Shown in pieces: positions 12,212-26,673 of a DNA stretch of 64,000 bases (its first letter is position 1; each line of letters opens with the position of its first letter). The DNA comes from Molossus alvarezi (Eukaryota; Chordata; Mammalia; Chiroptera; Molossidae): assembly GCA_037176705.1 (NCBI GenBank), contig CM073891.1, positions 49,726,571-49,790,570 of the forward strand, given 5' to 3'. The position numbers and the translations under genes are program-made. Under the pieces are notes generated by a model. The model was given only the letters and a program-made list of their open reading frames with translations. It did no database searches and was not told the origin of the DNA.

Positions 12212-14239
12212 ACAAGAAATAACATGTTAAGGTAGCCTGAAGAATCTTGTTTTATCATATTTAGGACTTGATAAATGGTATGCGAATTTGCAAAATCAAG
12301 ATAGTGCGGGTGACTACACTATATGTCTTATAACACTAACAGTTAGGTTGTTGTCTAAAAGCAATGATTTATCTTTAACTTGTCTCTTTTTGAATAATAA
12401 AATCTATTCTTAAAACTCTGTTAAAATTCCTGATATCTGATCACTGCTCTGACACCTGGGAATCTTTTGGACATTTTTTAATCAATGATGGTCAATCATG
12501 CTTTTATCTAGGAGTATTTTTTGAAGGCAAACAAGGAAGACAAGAGCCCCGGGAATGTAAGCGTCTGTTTGAACGTCTTCTAGCACGAGGAGCCTGCCGC
12601 ACCCTCCAGAGCGGCCATGAAGTGGTTACTTTTATCATATTGTACAATGGAAAAGAAAAGGCACACTGGCTCTCAAGTTCAAAGGGCTTGTGGGAGCTTT
12701 GGTAACTTTATCCCCTTTAGTCACAAACTGTGAGAGGGCATATGGTTAACATCCTTTAATGGTGTTATTTTTAAACTTGTTTATGAGACATAAATAAAAA
12801 GTATTCTCAACCCTATAATGACGTTTCTCCCTGAGTAGGGACTGGAATGTGATGGGCCACACGGTACCTCTTCTGGGTTGACTATCTGACCACTGTCCCT
12901 TCCCGGGTGAAGCAGGCATGGATGCTTCAGAAACCAAAAGCTGAGGGTAATACATTAAAAGTTTGCTCTTCTTTCTCCCTCCGAGTTTTCCCATGGCATA
13001 GGTATTCCAGGCCTAAAGAGCTAAGAGAGTTGAAAAGGGATTTAGAAAACTGTCAAAAATCATTTGAGTGTCTCCACAATTTTCCATGAATCAAATTTGG
13101 TAACCAGGGAATATCATTTTCTGACTAACTTAATTTTTGACTCTATAGCAGCTAGAAGTTGGATCCTCCTAAATCACACAAGATTTTTTTTTTAAAGAAA
13201 AAAAAAAAGCCAAAGGAAGTAATAAATGTCAAACACTCATCACAAACAGGCTGGGCACTTTAATTTTTTTAAATTTTTATTTTAGTCTCTACTGGAACTC
13301 TTTGAACTTGTAACTAGTAACCCATCTGCAGTTCAAATCTACTGGAAAGCTGGTTTACCATGCTACCTGTTTTAAAACTTATATTTTTTCCCCCAGGGCA
13401 TTAAGAACTGGGGTCCTAATGCATTCTGAAGTATAGATCTCTATTCCCTTTAATTTTTCTTTGTATGTATCTAGAATTTTCTACACTATAATTAGGTAAC
13501 ATTTAAAGCATTAAAGATGCATAACATATGGGCACTGGCATTACACCCGAGTCATTTGTCTCTGGACAAGGATGTATACCTGCTCTGAGACACTGGGCTT
13601 TCCAGTGGAGAGTAAACTGTGCTTGCTGTGATTTTCCCTAATCTGATTCATCAACAGTGAGTGCACTGGCTCTTCATAAAAGAAACTGAAAAGCAATAAA
13701 GACCCAGAACAAAATTTTATAAAGTCATTAATTTTTGCTAGTACTTCATTCTCTCTCTCTCTCAAAAAAAGAATGTGTTTATATTTTTTTAAAGAATGTG
13801 GTTTAGATGGAATACATGTCATGACTCAAATAATAAAAAAAAAACACCTGTGGACAAAAATCAGATAAAATATGATAAGCATTTCCTATTCTACTTTAGA
13901 CATATCAAATAGAACGGTATTTCACTTCTTGTGTTTGTACCTTTTCTGGGATAACTCAAAAACAATCGCAAATATTCATGATTTATCTGACACCAAAGAG
14001 AACAGCCTTTCACTTGAAAGCTCTGAGCTCAAGCCCTTGTGTTCAAAGCATCGAACTCTACCTTTCTTCTGACAACACTTCTTACGCAGGGTATGGCATG
14101 ACTGGTCCCACCTCCTTCATCATCTAGATCCACATCCAGCACTTCATTTACTTAGGCTGTTTCTTCTCGGGGGTCAGTGGGCGAACGAAAACTTTGGGCT
14201 TCCAAACTAAATTTCTGATGTTAAGCTCCTATTTCCAAA

Positions 14240-14335
14240 GGGCGTTGCTGCCCTTGTGTAGTCTATTTTATTAAATTCACCTCGCTTCCTGTGCACAGTG
14301 GGTGTTCATAAATGGATGTTTAGTAAAGCGATGTC
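14240..14335 (+). repeat. Possible L2/MIR 3' remnant
   Basis: CACAGTGGGTGTTCATAAATGG resembles the 'cagtaggtgctcaataaatg' signature of L2/MIR ends; weak. Confidence 0.3.
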
Positions 14336-15939
14336 TCCCCTGAACCCTCGTGGAATTCTTTTCCACTGTGGAAAAGTTCAAGGCAAGGAGAAAATGTGAC
14401 ATAGTAATCCAAAGAAGGATTTATATGCTGTACTTTGAGAAGATAATTCTACCCTTTTCAATATAATTCTCTCCACCTTGTGAAAAGAAAGAAAAAAAAA
14501 AACAAAAAAAACCTGAGACAATTACTCTTGATTTCTATAGGATTTTACATATTTTCAGGCTGATGAAAATAATGTCTTCTATGGTTTCTTTTTGCCATTT
14601 AATGTTTGAATAATGATATTTTAAATATTTCTGGTGACAATGTATACTTGCCTAGCATGCTTTTCACAGAGCCCTGGAAACAGTCTGTCAATATTTATTT
14701 ATTAATCAGTACTACTTTACCGCTCCAAGAAACAATGAATAAATGGTGTAACCAAAATTATAAGCTAGGATTCCTAGCTTCTAGTCATAAATTCCAACAA
14801 AAACCTCATTCTTCTTTTTAAGGTATTGCTATAGGAAACTAGTCTTATTTCAAAGGCAAAACTCTAGGGATTATCTAAACCAGAAGGGATGATTATTTTT
14901 TTCTTTTCTGAGCTGTGGCTTTGCCATCTGTTATATTTCCCTTATTGCATAAAACTGGTTTCTATAACCAAGAAACTAAAGTTCTGGCAAAGAAACAGAA
15001 TGTCTTATGATGATCTTATATTATGGAGAGCATTATGTTTGAATAATCTCAATATTGAGATACCTGCATTTTTATTTATATTCAGATGAATTAACTTTTC
15101 GAAGAAGTTTAAAATAAAGCATTTGAACAGTTAAAAACCACATTGTATTTATTTTTAGCTCATCAGTGATGATCACCAGCAATATTTTTACTCAGTTTCT
15201 ACTACAGAGGATCGGTTATGTGGAATACTATTCTATGTTTCTATTAATTATATATAACTTGTATTATTTTCTTATGTATTTTCTTATGTATTTAATCTGC
15301 ATAGTACACCACCTCCAGGAAAAATTGCCACCTAGGAGATAAGTAAATTTTCTATTCCACCCCATTTATTCTCAGAACAGAAGTTGGTTCCCTACAGCTC
15401 TGCCAGACTGACTTTCGGTGAAAGGTATATGAGATATATATGTTTGTTATATGTGTGTTGGGGGCAGGGGTGATGAAGGATCTGGGGAGAAGTTTGAGAA
15501 ACGTGTGACCTGAATATGCCACTGAGAAAAGACAGAGAGTATAAAAGTAAACATTATTATTTAATTTTTCTGCACTAAATCCAAGAAATTTATTTCAGAA
15601 AAGAAAAAAAGGAGTATTTATGGTGCTGGGAAAGAAATGTAATCTTCACTTGCTAAGATCAAATGTTGTCCAGGAGGAGATGTAGATGCCATAAATGAGG
15701 ACATCAGTTATGACAAGACATTAAAGGAAGCTGTAAGTGAAAAACTGGGAGAGGAGCCCAGTGGAAAAGGAAATGGGACTCTTGGAAGTATAATATGCCA
15801 TAAAATGAGGGCAAGCCCCTGTTGTTTCTGGTGCAAGGGAGTAGTTTAGATCAAAGCCCTTTGAGGACACTCATACACTGCAAAGGTTTTTGATGCTCTA
15901 TGTCATCATCTGCTTACATTTTTTTCAAGGATATTTTTT

Positions 15940-16040
15940 CATTTTTTATTGCATCTATGAAAAATGGAGTGGAACCTAACATTTAGTTGGTAGTCAATAA
16001 ATATGTGTTAAGTGAACAAGTGAATGAATAAAATGATATG
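15940..16040 (+). repeat. L2/MIR 3'-end remnant
   Basis: TTGGTAGTCAATAAATATGTG followed by GAACAAGTGAATGAATAAA is the usual end signature of these ancient repeats. Confidence 0.5.
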
Positions 16041-16139
16041 AAAATGACTGAAACTTTTAAGCCTAGAATATCTTCAAGAGCTTCATGGGAAAACAAGATA
16101 ACTAACTATAACTCTCTCAATAATAATAATAATAATAGT

Positions 16140-16265
16140 CACATATGTTTAATAAATAATCTGTACCAGATACTATAACAGATACAGCAATATACTATTA
16201 ATATTATTTATAATCCTCACAGTCATTCATTAAAGTAAATATTTTCAGCTTCTTTTAACAAAGGA
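16140..16265 (-). repeat. Possible MIR remnant
   Basis: ATTTATAATCCTCACAGTCAT followed by a decayed core fits a reverse MIR. The short (ATA)n run just before (16120-16136) is a separate simple repeat. Confidence 0.4.
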
Positions 16266-17454
16266 GCTCTTCTTTATACAGGTATGCAAGATACCTTGAA
16301 CCAAGAACATGATGAAAGCAAGGTTCCATCTTTTTGAGCCTGCCTGTGAAGACTGCACACTCACTCTAGGGATCATCTCCAAGTTCAATGCTACTTTGAA
16401 TATATTACTGCCTTATATCAATTGAGAAACCATAGTAAATATTCCTTTTGCATAATAACCATCCCATTTTTAAGGACTGCTATATTTTCAGTATATAATC
16501 ATACTAATTGATGTATTCAGTGAAACATATTCAACACTGAAAAAAAGATGGTAACTCTTTTGCATTAAATTACTTTCCCTGAGAAGAAGCGCTAAGGAAA
16601 TCTATATCCATATCAATAACTATCGCTGTAAATTTACCCACCGATTTATGTGATGAGACAACTTTTTTACGACTATAACCTATAGAAACTTTTAAGCTTA
16701 AACCAATTTTTAATTCATGAGTCCTGATAGACTAGCTCCATGTGTGGCAAGCACCTAAATTAATTTTTTTCTTGTTTTTCTTACTGGGCAGATGAGTATC
16801 TCACAAAGTATAGACTAAAAGCATGTAGCTACTCTCTAATGGTTTTTTCAGAGTGTCAAGTTCAAGCTTACAAAGAGAAAAGAATCTCATGGATGATACG
16901 TGGATTGAGGAAAACATGGTTGATATGTGGAAGAAGTAGAAGGGTTATCTTTAAGAAACTATAATATTACATACATACTATAAATATATAGGTATTATAA
17001 ATTTTGGCCTAATTAAAAATAAATTATGGCAATTATATACTTTAGCAAATGAAACTTTTTAATTTACTTATAGTATCTTCCCTTTTCATCAGTGCTTGGG
17101 CAATAATATTTTCCTATTTAATCATTTTTTTAAAAGATATCCCCAAAGCCTAAAATATAGTACATTACAAAATATATGATAGAATTTGTGTTCTTTATCT
17201 AATCTTGTGGACCACAAGTAGACAATTGCAGGCAGAACACTTGAAGTCTGGAAGTATTAGTCATTCCCACTTGGAAAATATCATACATAGTGCAAAATCA
17301 AGGTCAGGACTGCTTGCCTCAGAATTAGAAAATCCCAGTCATCTAGAGTCTTTCATTTTAATGTTGGAAATAGGACCTGTGGTATCTTATATTTTTGCTT
17401 GTCTTTGCATTATGTTTTGCTGCCCTCCTTGGGATATTTTATACTATATGTCCC

Positions 17455-17590
17455 ACTGTACCTATAAAATAGGTCTAATTAAATTATTTAATACATGTTT
17501 CTTGTAAGAATTAAACTAGTTTATATATAAAATATTTGTAACATGTCTGGCACATAGTCAATGTTATGTAAGTGCTGTTATTGTGTTCTC
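17455..17590 (+). repeat. MIR SINE remnant
   Basis: TACCTATAAAATAGGTCTAAT, TGTAAGAATTAAACTAG, TGTCTGGCACATAGTCAATG and AAGTGCTGTTATTG occur in MIR order. A short CT/CA run follows at 17586-17615. Confidence 0.65.
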
Positions 17591-17754
17591 TCTCTCTGAC
17601 ACACACACACACAGGCAAATTTTAATATTTTATCTCTAGAAATTATGTGCCACACTCCTTGCTTCCTGCATCAGTGTTTTGTTTTGTTTTTACAGTATTT
17701 GAAAGCTGGAGATCTAACCTACATTTCTCCAGTGTTTATTACAAGAGCATGTTC

Positions 17755-17990
17755 CTGGCCAGAGTGGCTCAGTTGATTGAGCATCTCCTGTGCACCAAAA
17801 GGTTGCCAATTCAGTTTCTAGTCAGGACACATGCCTAGGATGTGGGTTCAATCCCCAGTCAGGCACATACAGAATGCAACTGATTGATGTTTCTCTCTCA
17901 CATCAATGTTTCTCTCTCTCTCTCCCTTCCTCTCTCTAAGTGTGTCCTTTGGCAAGAATTAAAAATAAATAATTAAAAAAAATAAAAATA
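17755..17990 (+). mobile_element. Ves SINE, old copy
   Basis: CCTGGCCAGAGTGGCTCAG head, diverged B box (ATTCAGTTTC), doubled TGATGTTTCTCTCTCACATC / AATGTTTCTCTCTCTCTC, then A/T-rich tail. It overlaps the end of an incidental 63-codon frame. Confidence 0.9.
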
Positions 17991-20900
17991 AGAAGAAAAT
18001 GCATATTAGATATATAACAATTCAAATAATGACTCCTGGTCCTAAAATGAAATAATGCATCTCAATGTAAACTGTATTAACCATTAATGAACTTTTTCTC
18101 TATAGGGTTAACAATGACAGAAGAATAATGAAAACAAAATCTGACATATCTGAAACTATTATGTGTAAAACATAGCAGAAACTAATTTCTTTTTAAATGA
18201 AAGTTGTAAACATATTATGAATGAGTCAGCATTATCACTGCTTCTGCCAAAGAAAGACAAGGATCATTGGCTCTCCACCAACTACTGCTGATGGCATTAT
18301 GTTATTTTTTTCTTGTATTAATTCAGTCTGTATTTTTGTTTTAGTCGGATAATGAATACTTTACATGTTCATTAGTCTGTCTTTCTGCCAATACAAGCTT
18401 ACAAATATCTTCTCAGCTTTTCACATACATGGAATACTTCAGAAAATTTAATGTAATAATTTCAGAATGTATTAGGACAGAATGTAAATATTTGAGAAAA
18501 TAAATAGTAACCTCAAGCGAACTACTTGGGGGGCCTACAACAATGTGGACAACTCTTTACCCTGTTCTTTTTATTTTTCCTGACTATTTACGCATTTTGC
18601 TTCTGGCTAAGGTTGACAGCAGATGAGCCAAAATTCTATAAGAAAAATTACTCCTGTGGTTTTTTTTTTTCTGGCTCCTGTAACAGCAATAAATTCAGGG
18701 ATACCAGATATATTAAGATAACATATTTTCATTAAATTTCTAATTCAATTGTGGATCCATGTGGTTCAGATAAAACGCATTCATGTACGGAGATCTGAGA
18801 TGCTCATAGTAACCAAATTGAACTCTAGTGCCCTGGAACATTATTCATTATGAGAATGAGCCACATTCATGTCTAAATGAAAAAACAAAATCTAGTTTAT
18901 AATTTGCAGTGGGGAGGGTTTAGGAGCTCTTCTTTAGATTGTTTCAGGCTGACTTACTTGAGCCAATACACATGCAGTCTTGTCAATTTTTGCTTCACGC
19001 TGCAATGGGAATTTAGACACCAAGTCACTGTCTCTGGTTAGTTGCCCTGCGTCATAGTATTCAACATTGACTAGCTTATTCCCAGGTTCTTATAAAACTG
19101 GCAGTTGTCCCAGCTCTTCTCCTAATTTTCGAAACCAGGTTTCTTATGTGGCCTCTGTTTTGAGTTTATATCCAGCCATCAGCCTACTTATCCATTTCCC
19201 TGGCAACCTAAGGTTTTGCTGATGTCCAAACCCCAACAACACCCAGTTCCAAGCCCAGAGTACCCTACTTCATAGCTCAAGATTTCTTACTTGAGTTTTG
19301 TTTTGGAGTTTCAAAGCTTTAACTGTGGCTTAGAAAGTTAAGGAACTACCTCAGGAACGAAGGCTGATAAACAGCAAAGCTGAGTTTATAATGACATCAA
19401 ATCATAATCATTTAATTCTAAAGTCCATGCACATTTTTTTTTGAACTATTCCTTTTACTCTAGCCATGTCTCTCTTTCCTTGAATACAAGGAGACAGGCC
19501 TCTGAACCTAATCCAAGAATGGAGCTCTGCAACCCATAACATGGTCCCTTAGATCTGTCTAATGCCTGATTTTCAAGTATTTTAACATGAATCTACTGCA
19601 AATATATGCTGCTCTTTACTTTGGGTACTGAGGTTCCACACTCTTCTGTTAACAGATAACCATGCCTGCCTATTTGAAAATTATTCTCACATAGCTGTCT
19701 GCACTAATCACTTCAGCCTAGTAGACTAAACTAGTAACAGGTCTTATCCCTGCCACCTTTCCAACCACCTCCCTGTCCTGAACTCAGACCATTTTGCATC
19801 CTGTGAGTAAGCAATCTTGTTTAGACAAAGCCCACAGTATGTTTAATGTGCAGGAGATGTGACTGACATGTTATATATACTAAATAGTAAAAACATTGCA
19901 ATAAAATTAGTAGGATCACAGCATGAATGTTTTTCTTGAATGCTAGACTAAGGATTTAAATGTAATTTAGTCAGAAATGAGGGTCCACTGACCATGTTTG
20001 GACTGGTCAAAGTGGTGCTTTAGGAAACGTTTTCTAGTCATACCATAGTAGCAGGAACAGTAAGAGGCCATTTCAGCCTTGCAGAGTACAGGTGAGAAGG
20101 GATATGAGAAAGTGACTGAAAAATCAAACAGTTTCGGGGTGAGTCTTTAACTGTGGGGTATGAAATCATCATTTTTGGCAAATTTGTGGAATTTATGTTT
20201 TTGAGTTAAGAAGAATGAACATAAAAAAGAATGACTTATGACTCACCCGTGGGAAAGAGGTACTACCTGAAATTGCAATGAAATGGGAGGCCAAACACAA
20301 CTCAAAAATTAAAACTCTAATTGAAAAGAAATGTGAAGTACAAACTGGCACACAAATGGAAGGAAATTGCTTTAGCTGGTGAGTGAGAAAATAGGAATGA
20401 TGAATGAGCTGAGGTTTGCTCACCACGGGACTTGTAAGAACACTTCAAGGATGTTGTGAATATTATGTTTATTAGGAATAAGAGCTTATTGAGAATATTT
20501 ACAACCTTAAATATAAACACTACCTAATTATTAATGTGTCTATCAAATCATAGCTAAAGACTGTTTATCATGCACATGGAAATAATAGATATTATAAGCA
20601 AAATATAGTTAAATTTATGAGTTATTTCACCTTCCCTAATTTAATTTTCCATATATTGGGTAAAAATGCCTTTCAAATGAATTTCCTAGCTTTAGCAAAA
20701 GGTGTAATGGCACCTTCTAAAATAGTTATTATTTAAAATGTTTTCAAGACTTTCTTTTATCTCTGTTCAACTCCCTTACATGTGTGCACATGCACACACA
20801 AATGTGCGATTATCAACTGTGCAGTGATAGGAATCAGTATTATTTTTAATTCCCAGAACCTAGTCCTTTTGCCTAACACTGAGCACATTTGTCAGTAAAT

Positions 20901-22109
20901 AGTAACAAAATAAATCCCTTACCTAACTCAAGAAATTATAAGTATTAAATCTATGTTAATATTTAATATTTTTATATTATACATATGCTGAGAGAGCAAA
21001 TTCTACTTTTTCTGTGGAGTTCTAAGCTGGGATCGACCTAATGAAGATGTTTGCCCTCCCACCTTCAGTTTGGTGGGATTCACAGTCTGCCGTACCGGAG
21101 GGAAGCCCAGATGGGCCCAGGTGAAATGAGAGAGAAAAGAGCAATGGCATATCTGAATGCCTGCTTCCATAAAGTCTGAGGCAGACATCTGTCCTTCTCT
21201 TTCTAGTATTTTGCCTTTTTTCTTTATGCTAAGTTGACTTTGGTTTGTGTACCTTTCACTCAAAGTGCCCTTGACTTTCTCAGCTAGACAGGCACTCACT
21301 ATCAGAGTTACGAACAATTTACAGCCTCTATTACAGACCCTTTCTTTCCTTTCCAGATAGAATGTCAGAATGGAAGCAAAGGGGTTATTATTATAGGCTT
21401 AACCTAAATGTGTTCTGATTTACTTTAAAGAAAATCATTTGCAAAGTTTGCTCCTTTAAAAAATATCAAATTACTTGAAATTCACCTACAGCTAATTACG
21501 GCCCATCAGTGTATCCGCACCACTCTTGAGAATTACAACTCCAGCTCAGGGAAAATGAATGGTTTTAATTTGGTCCTCACATATATGGCTGACCAATGAG
21601 CAACGTCACAGTACCTCCTCTGACTCACAAAATGAACCCTGAGTGTAGAACTAGTGAGTAAAAGGCTTTTCTCACTCTTACTGCTCCTCCCTCGTTCCCT
21701 CCATCCTTTCTCTCTCTCATCTTCTTGGAAATTCCTTCTCCTTTCTCTGGCATTCTGGATCAATAAACAGCCTGAAATTGTCAACTGGTAAAATATACAC
21801 AAGCATACATACACTGCTATTGAACTATTTAGCAATCCTTATCCTTCTACATACTAGACAACTCTACTTCTAATTTTTCTGATTTGACTTAATTGCTGGA
21901 GTTAAAATGTCAACTATTTGATATATAAATCCTAAAAAATATTTTAAGACAACCTAAAAAGCAAAACCTAGCTTTGAAGTAATTTGTCTTCGGACACAAT
22001 TCCCACGTCATTAGTTCATATGAATCCTAATCAAAACTGGGCCAGGGAGGCACATGAATGGATGGAGATGGGAATTCTGCGAGGTTGGCCTTTTAGCATC
22101 ACAGAGATT
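17991..22109. other. Non-coding DNA, nothing firmly recognised
   Basis: No young repeats. A possible MIR trace lies at 19320-19420 and GC-richer patches at 21000-21330 and 21560-21760, both without coding pattern. Confidence 0.5.
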
Positions 22110-22275
22110 TGTGAGCTTCCAGGGACCTAGGAAATCATACAGTCAAACTCTCCAATTTTGAGGATAATTAAATTAAACTCAAGAGAGGTTAAGGGATTTA
22201 CATAAAATAAAACAGCTAATTGATGGCAGAGCACAGATCAAAATCGGGGTCAGCTATCTCACAAGGCAAACATCT
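22110..22275 (-). repeat. MIR SINE remnant
   Basis: CAAGAGAGGTTAAGGGATTTAC ... CAGCTAATTGATGGCAGAGCAC matches the reverse complement of the MIR core closely. Confidence 0.65.
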
Positions 22276-24334
22276 TGCTTCTGTAACATCATATGTTCCA
22301 CGTTAGTCTAAAATAATGTTAAGGAGATATTACATTATTGTTATTAAAGTTTGCACAAGCTTTTTCTTGCAAGATGTTACTTTCTTTTAAAAAATGTTGG
22401 TTGTTTACTATGTGTTGCTATTTACCTTTAGCAGAAATTTTTGGGGGCTAAAATATTTACTTTAGTGTCTTTGGAAAGATGCATGCTTTTCTTTATCAAC
22501 TTGCTTATAATATAAACACATTATAGTAATCATATCATGCTAAAAAGTAAATTTTTCAAAGGAGCATAATTATCTTCTGAAAATAAAGATAAAGCATTTT
22601 CTTTATCATGAATTAACGTGGTTCAAAACAAGCACATTTTTCTCCCCTACAAAACTTGTTGAGCAAGTGTGGTTTAAAACAGGAACACTTAGATGAAGAA
22701 CACGATTTGGTATACCCTGAGGTAAGATCAATTTTCAAAGGATTAAGCTTGGAAATCTTCTCAAATGGTTTACCTGCTTGTCTGACTGGCCAAGGGAGGC
22801 CAGGTGGCACTGTTATTTTACTCTTCAGCTTGGGTGGGCTTAATTCTGTGAACCGGGTAGAAGAATTTCATAAACTATTTTCCTTTTAAAAATTTCACTC
22901 TTGGCATGATGGGAAATAAAGATCGAAACACCTGTGTGCCAAATACAAACCCCTGCACGTCCTGCAGAATCTCCTGCAGCATGTACCACAATCAGACTTT
23001 TATTTGACCTGCTGTGCAAGAGGATACAAGTGAAGGCAGCGAACCAAGTAAGATGACAATCTTGAGGAGTAAATCTCATTCCCTGAGTTACTCCCAACGC
23101 TTTTGGAATAGCTCTAACTGGTCTTTGGATCTAGTTTGCTGTTTATTGGGCTTGGGCCATAATTTTTCTTTGTTTCTAATCTTATATGCATGCATCTTTT
23201 ATTGATTTGGTTTGCTTTTCTGTTGGTTAAATCTCAGGGGTCCATTATGATTGTGTTTTCTTTTTTAGGTGAACAATAAACAGTTGAAAATATTAAATCA
23301 TAAAAATCTATTAACAGAAAAAAATGTTGAAAAGGGAAATGCAGGAATCACGGTTTATAGACAGAAATTGTGTTTCATGAGTTCTACCAACAGGGAAATG
23401 TCTATAAAAGGCAAATTTCAGGTAGATTACTTCTCTTAATCCCCGGAGCTACCTGGTTCACTTGGGGGAATAGGTTGGTATTTTTCAGACTAGTAGATCC
23501 AATTTCTCTGCTTCTCTTATTCATTCACAATCATTCACATTTATATTTCTATTGGACAAATTTAAGGATCATTAACTTTTGTAAGAAAAATATAGTAACT
23601 CTATATTGTAGATGGCATCACGTTTCTTCCTAATCTCATTCTGATTTATTCTCTCTTTCTTTTTCCGTCTATGCTTATTTTTTAATTACCTTCTCTGAAG
23701 TGTATGATTTCAGAGACACAAATACACATCCATTTGAAGCTACTGAGAAAACAGATCCACAAAACAAAAGTGGTTCAGCAGTTTTCACTCTAGTCAGAAC
23801 TGCCTCTCTTAAACCAGAATTATAACTTCTGTGCAACCACTTTCACCATATCTTGAATAGAAACATAAATGTGAATAAAGGAAAAATGAGACAGGTTGTC
23901 AGCCTTTTAGAGACAGTTTGGTTTCTGAGTATTATTATAAACTTATTGTGTCAAATATCCAGGTAATTCTGATATGTGATGAGCAGAGTCTAACAAACAG
24001 AATCACAAACAAACTTACACAAGCCATTCATTGACTGTCCTTTACTTGATGGCCACAACCCTCACCTTTAACCTTAACCACGAATGATACAGGAGGGCCT
24101 GGTGGAGAGAACACAAATCTGTCAACACTCTTCATTAGTCATGTCCCACTGAAATCCATTCAAAAATCATCCTCAGATATTCAAGAAAACATACTACCAA
24201 AAATGCATGATTTTAATAACATGCTTCTAATAATTCAACTTTTGTCCTTGATGTGAGATAATAATATGTCATTTACAGCACTCTGCTCAATTACGAAATG
24301 CAATTACTTAGTCTGTTTTCTTGTCACTGCATTT
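22276..24334. other. Non-coding DNA, no repeats recognised
   Basis: Short overlapping open frames on both strands (22.6-23.6 kb) show no domain and no consistent splice structure. Confidence 0.5.
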
Positions 24335-24455
24335 CTCAGCAATTTATAAGCTTCTTTACAGCACATACCATGTCTTTCCTGTTAATAGATATAGCCAAAG
24401 TGTAGAGCACCCTGGCTGGCACAGATTGCATATTTGTTGCATGAATGAATGAAAT
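24335..24455 (+). repeat. L2 LINE 3' remnant
   Basis: AGCTTCTTTACAGCACATACC, CACCCTGGCTGGCACAG and TTTGTTGCATGAATGAATG follow the L2 3' end. Confidence 0.6.
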
Positions 24456-25350
24456 AACTGAAGTGAAATATTCTATTAGCTTGATAAAACTAATATAATA
24501 ATTTGTATTACAATTAACCACAGAAAAAGACTGAAAGTCAAAGAAAATTTACATTTGTGCAAAGAAAGCAAGAAATACTCTGAGGTAATTTCACATGCAC
24601 CTGTTACAGATTTTATAGAAATTAGAATCCACTTTTGTGTATGACAAAGACATAATGCTTCTAGATGCTTGCTCCTTTACTGGTTTTTAACCCAATTATT
24701 TTAACTTGTTTGTTATAATATATTGGGCCATTTATATCCACTTTGATAAGTAATTAATACAGGATTCAGCTATGAAGTTAACAGTGGTAAAATAAATATA
24801 TTCGTAATTCAATTGGCTAAAAGAACTTTCTGTTGAAGAACTAGACAACAAAATGCAAACATATTGGTAACAGTGTCTTGGGATATTTTAAAATATCTTT
24901 TTCTTCATCAGTGCAATTGGTTTTACTATACTTTTCAAGCTGTATCATTTATATTGATTGTAAATGAAACAAGATTACAAAGTCTGGTGCTGAAAGATAT
25001 TTTCCCACACTTCCACCAAGTTAACCATAGAATAGGCAGTTCAGGTTACACCATTATCTCTAAGCATCTGGAAAACTTATACTATTTTGTCCCTAGGTAC
25101 CTGCCAGAAATTCTTTAGGGAGTTTTCTGTTTTTCCAGCTCAGCTGTCTTTTTCACCTTAAGAAATAAATAATAATCAAGAGCTGAAATGTAAATGCAGT
25201 TAATTTCCAGCAGTATATTTTATCATCCAATCAGCAACAATGATGATTTTCTACAATTGTACTTCTGCGGGTATGTGTCTATCTCATTTCAGAAATACCT
25301 AGAATTTATAGAACCTCATGTTTCATATGTACGAATATTTTAATATTATT
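24456..25350. other. AT-rich non-coding DNA
   Basis: No repeat or gene recognised. Confidence 0.55.
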
Positions 25351-25364
25351 TGTCAGGTTCCTTT

Positions 25365-25618
25365 TTTTTTTTTTTTAATCCTCACCCGAGGACATTTTCC
25401 CATCTTTTGTACAGATAGAGTGGGAGGGAGAGAGAGGAAGAGAGAGAGAGAGAGAAACATCGACGTGAAAGGGACACATCGAGTGGCTGCCACCCGCATG
25501 ACCAACCAGGGCCCGGGACAAACTGCAACCGAGGTACGTGCCCTCAGCGGGAACCGAACCCAGGTCTCTCTGGACCGCAGGCCAATGCTCTAACCGCTGA
25601 GCCAAACTGGCCAGGGCT
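25365..25618 (-). mobile_element. Ves SINE (hairpin-tail type) with perfect TSD
   Basis: Reverse orientation: poly(T), AATCCTCACCCGAGGACA tail, GA-rich body, CACATCGAGTGGCTGCC, head ending GAGCCAAACTGGCCAGGGC. The TSD TGTCAGGTTCC plus T run lies at 25351 onward and 25619-25633. The head and body are little diverged. Confidence 0.96.
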
Positions 25619-25633
25619 GTCAGGTTCCTTTTT

Positions 25634-26492
25634 AACGAGGTCTTTGCTGATACATTAATGTAGGACCAAAAATAACATTGAGGAAGGCTCAAATAACTGA
25701 CCAGTGGAAATCCAAGTTCAACTAAAATCTTTTAGAATGCTTTCCAATGCTATCTTTGGTATTCTTTCAACTTGGTTATTTATATCATGGCCAACAGCGT
25801 GCTAGGAACAGTAATGCAGAGCAACACTCCTCCAGCCCACCTATTCCCAAAATGTTATCTATAGGACATCAGTTTCCTGGAATATTAATAGATGTCACTC
25901 ACAGTAAAATTTCTGAGATTCAAGACACTTAAGTAATGGTAGAATAAAAAGTTAAACAGCTCATTTAGGTAAGTCAAGGACCTCTAAAACCATTAATTAT
26001 GTGGATATGCAATGTGAACTTTAGGACAGTAACAGAGTGTGAGCATTTACCTACTTTGGTTTGAATGTGGTAACTTTCCTCCCAAGGCATATTGGAAAAG
26101 CTAGTGTTCCAAGGAACATACTTTGAGAAAAATTGTCAACATCTAACCGTCATTATGGGAAAAATAACAAAATGTGTTATGGACAGTTCTGAGGATGCTG
26201 AGGGAGCAACTGCATATGATTGGACATTCTCTAAGTAGAATATATATGTGCCTGCAGTGTAAATGTTCGCTGGCATTCCCTGACAACCGTCTGCTATGCT
26301 TTGCTTGGCTTTTTGCACTGCTTCATTTTTCCCTTTCACTATGGAGGGTTGCTTGTCATAGATAACCTCACCTTCCTGGGACCGTCACATTTAATTGCTG
26401 GTTCAATGCCCCAAATGCCTTGCCTATTACATCACTCACTATCCAAAGTTTGTTAATCCTAGTCTCTTCACATTAAATTTAAAAAACAGCAT
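25634..26492. other. Non-coding DNA between SINEs
   Basis: Only the doubtful MER5-like scrap at 26080-26135. Confidence 0.5.
26080..26135. repeat. Possible MER5-like DNA transposon scrap
   Basis: CCAAGGAACATACTTTGAGAAA resembles the end of MER5 elements; too short to be sure. Confidence 0.25.
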
Positions 26493-26670
26493 AACCTTGG
26501 CCGGTGTGGCTCAGTGGGTTAGAGCATCATCCGGTACACCAAAATGTTCTGGGTTTGATTCCCATTCAGGGCACATACTCATGTTCGGGGTTTCATCACC
26601 AGTCGGGGTGTGAAAGGGAGACAGCTGAGCAATCTCTCTCTCTGTCTCTCTCCCTTCCATTCTCTCTCTA

Positions 26671-26673
<3 letters not shown>
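26493..26673 (+). mobile_element. Ves-like SINE, host of a nested SINE
   Basis: Head ACCTTGGCCGGTGTGGCTCAG with GGTTAGAGCATCATCCGGTAC, B box GTTTGATTCCC, shortened body, CT-rich stretch and tail. The head wording differs from the other copies, so it is another subfamily. Its tail region received the SINE at 26730. Confidence 0.88.

Larger units (their letters stand above)
11441..17454. other. Gene-free DNA with only ancient repeat scraps
   Basis: Apart from the poly(T) run and the L2/MIR pieces listed, no gene or young repeat is visible. Open frames up to 93 codons look random. Confidence 0.55.

Noticed and set aside
22656..22889. Possible exon with TGAGGTAAGA donor-like sequence
   Set aside because: No matching acceptor, no similarity I recognise, and frames on the other strand are equally long.
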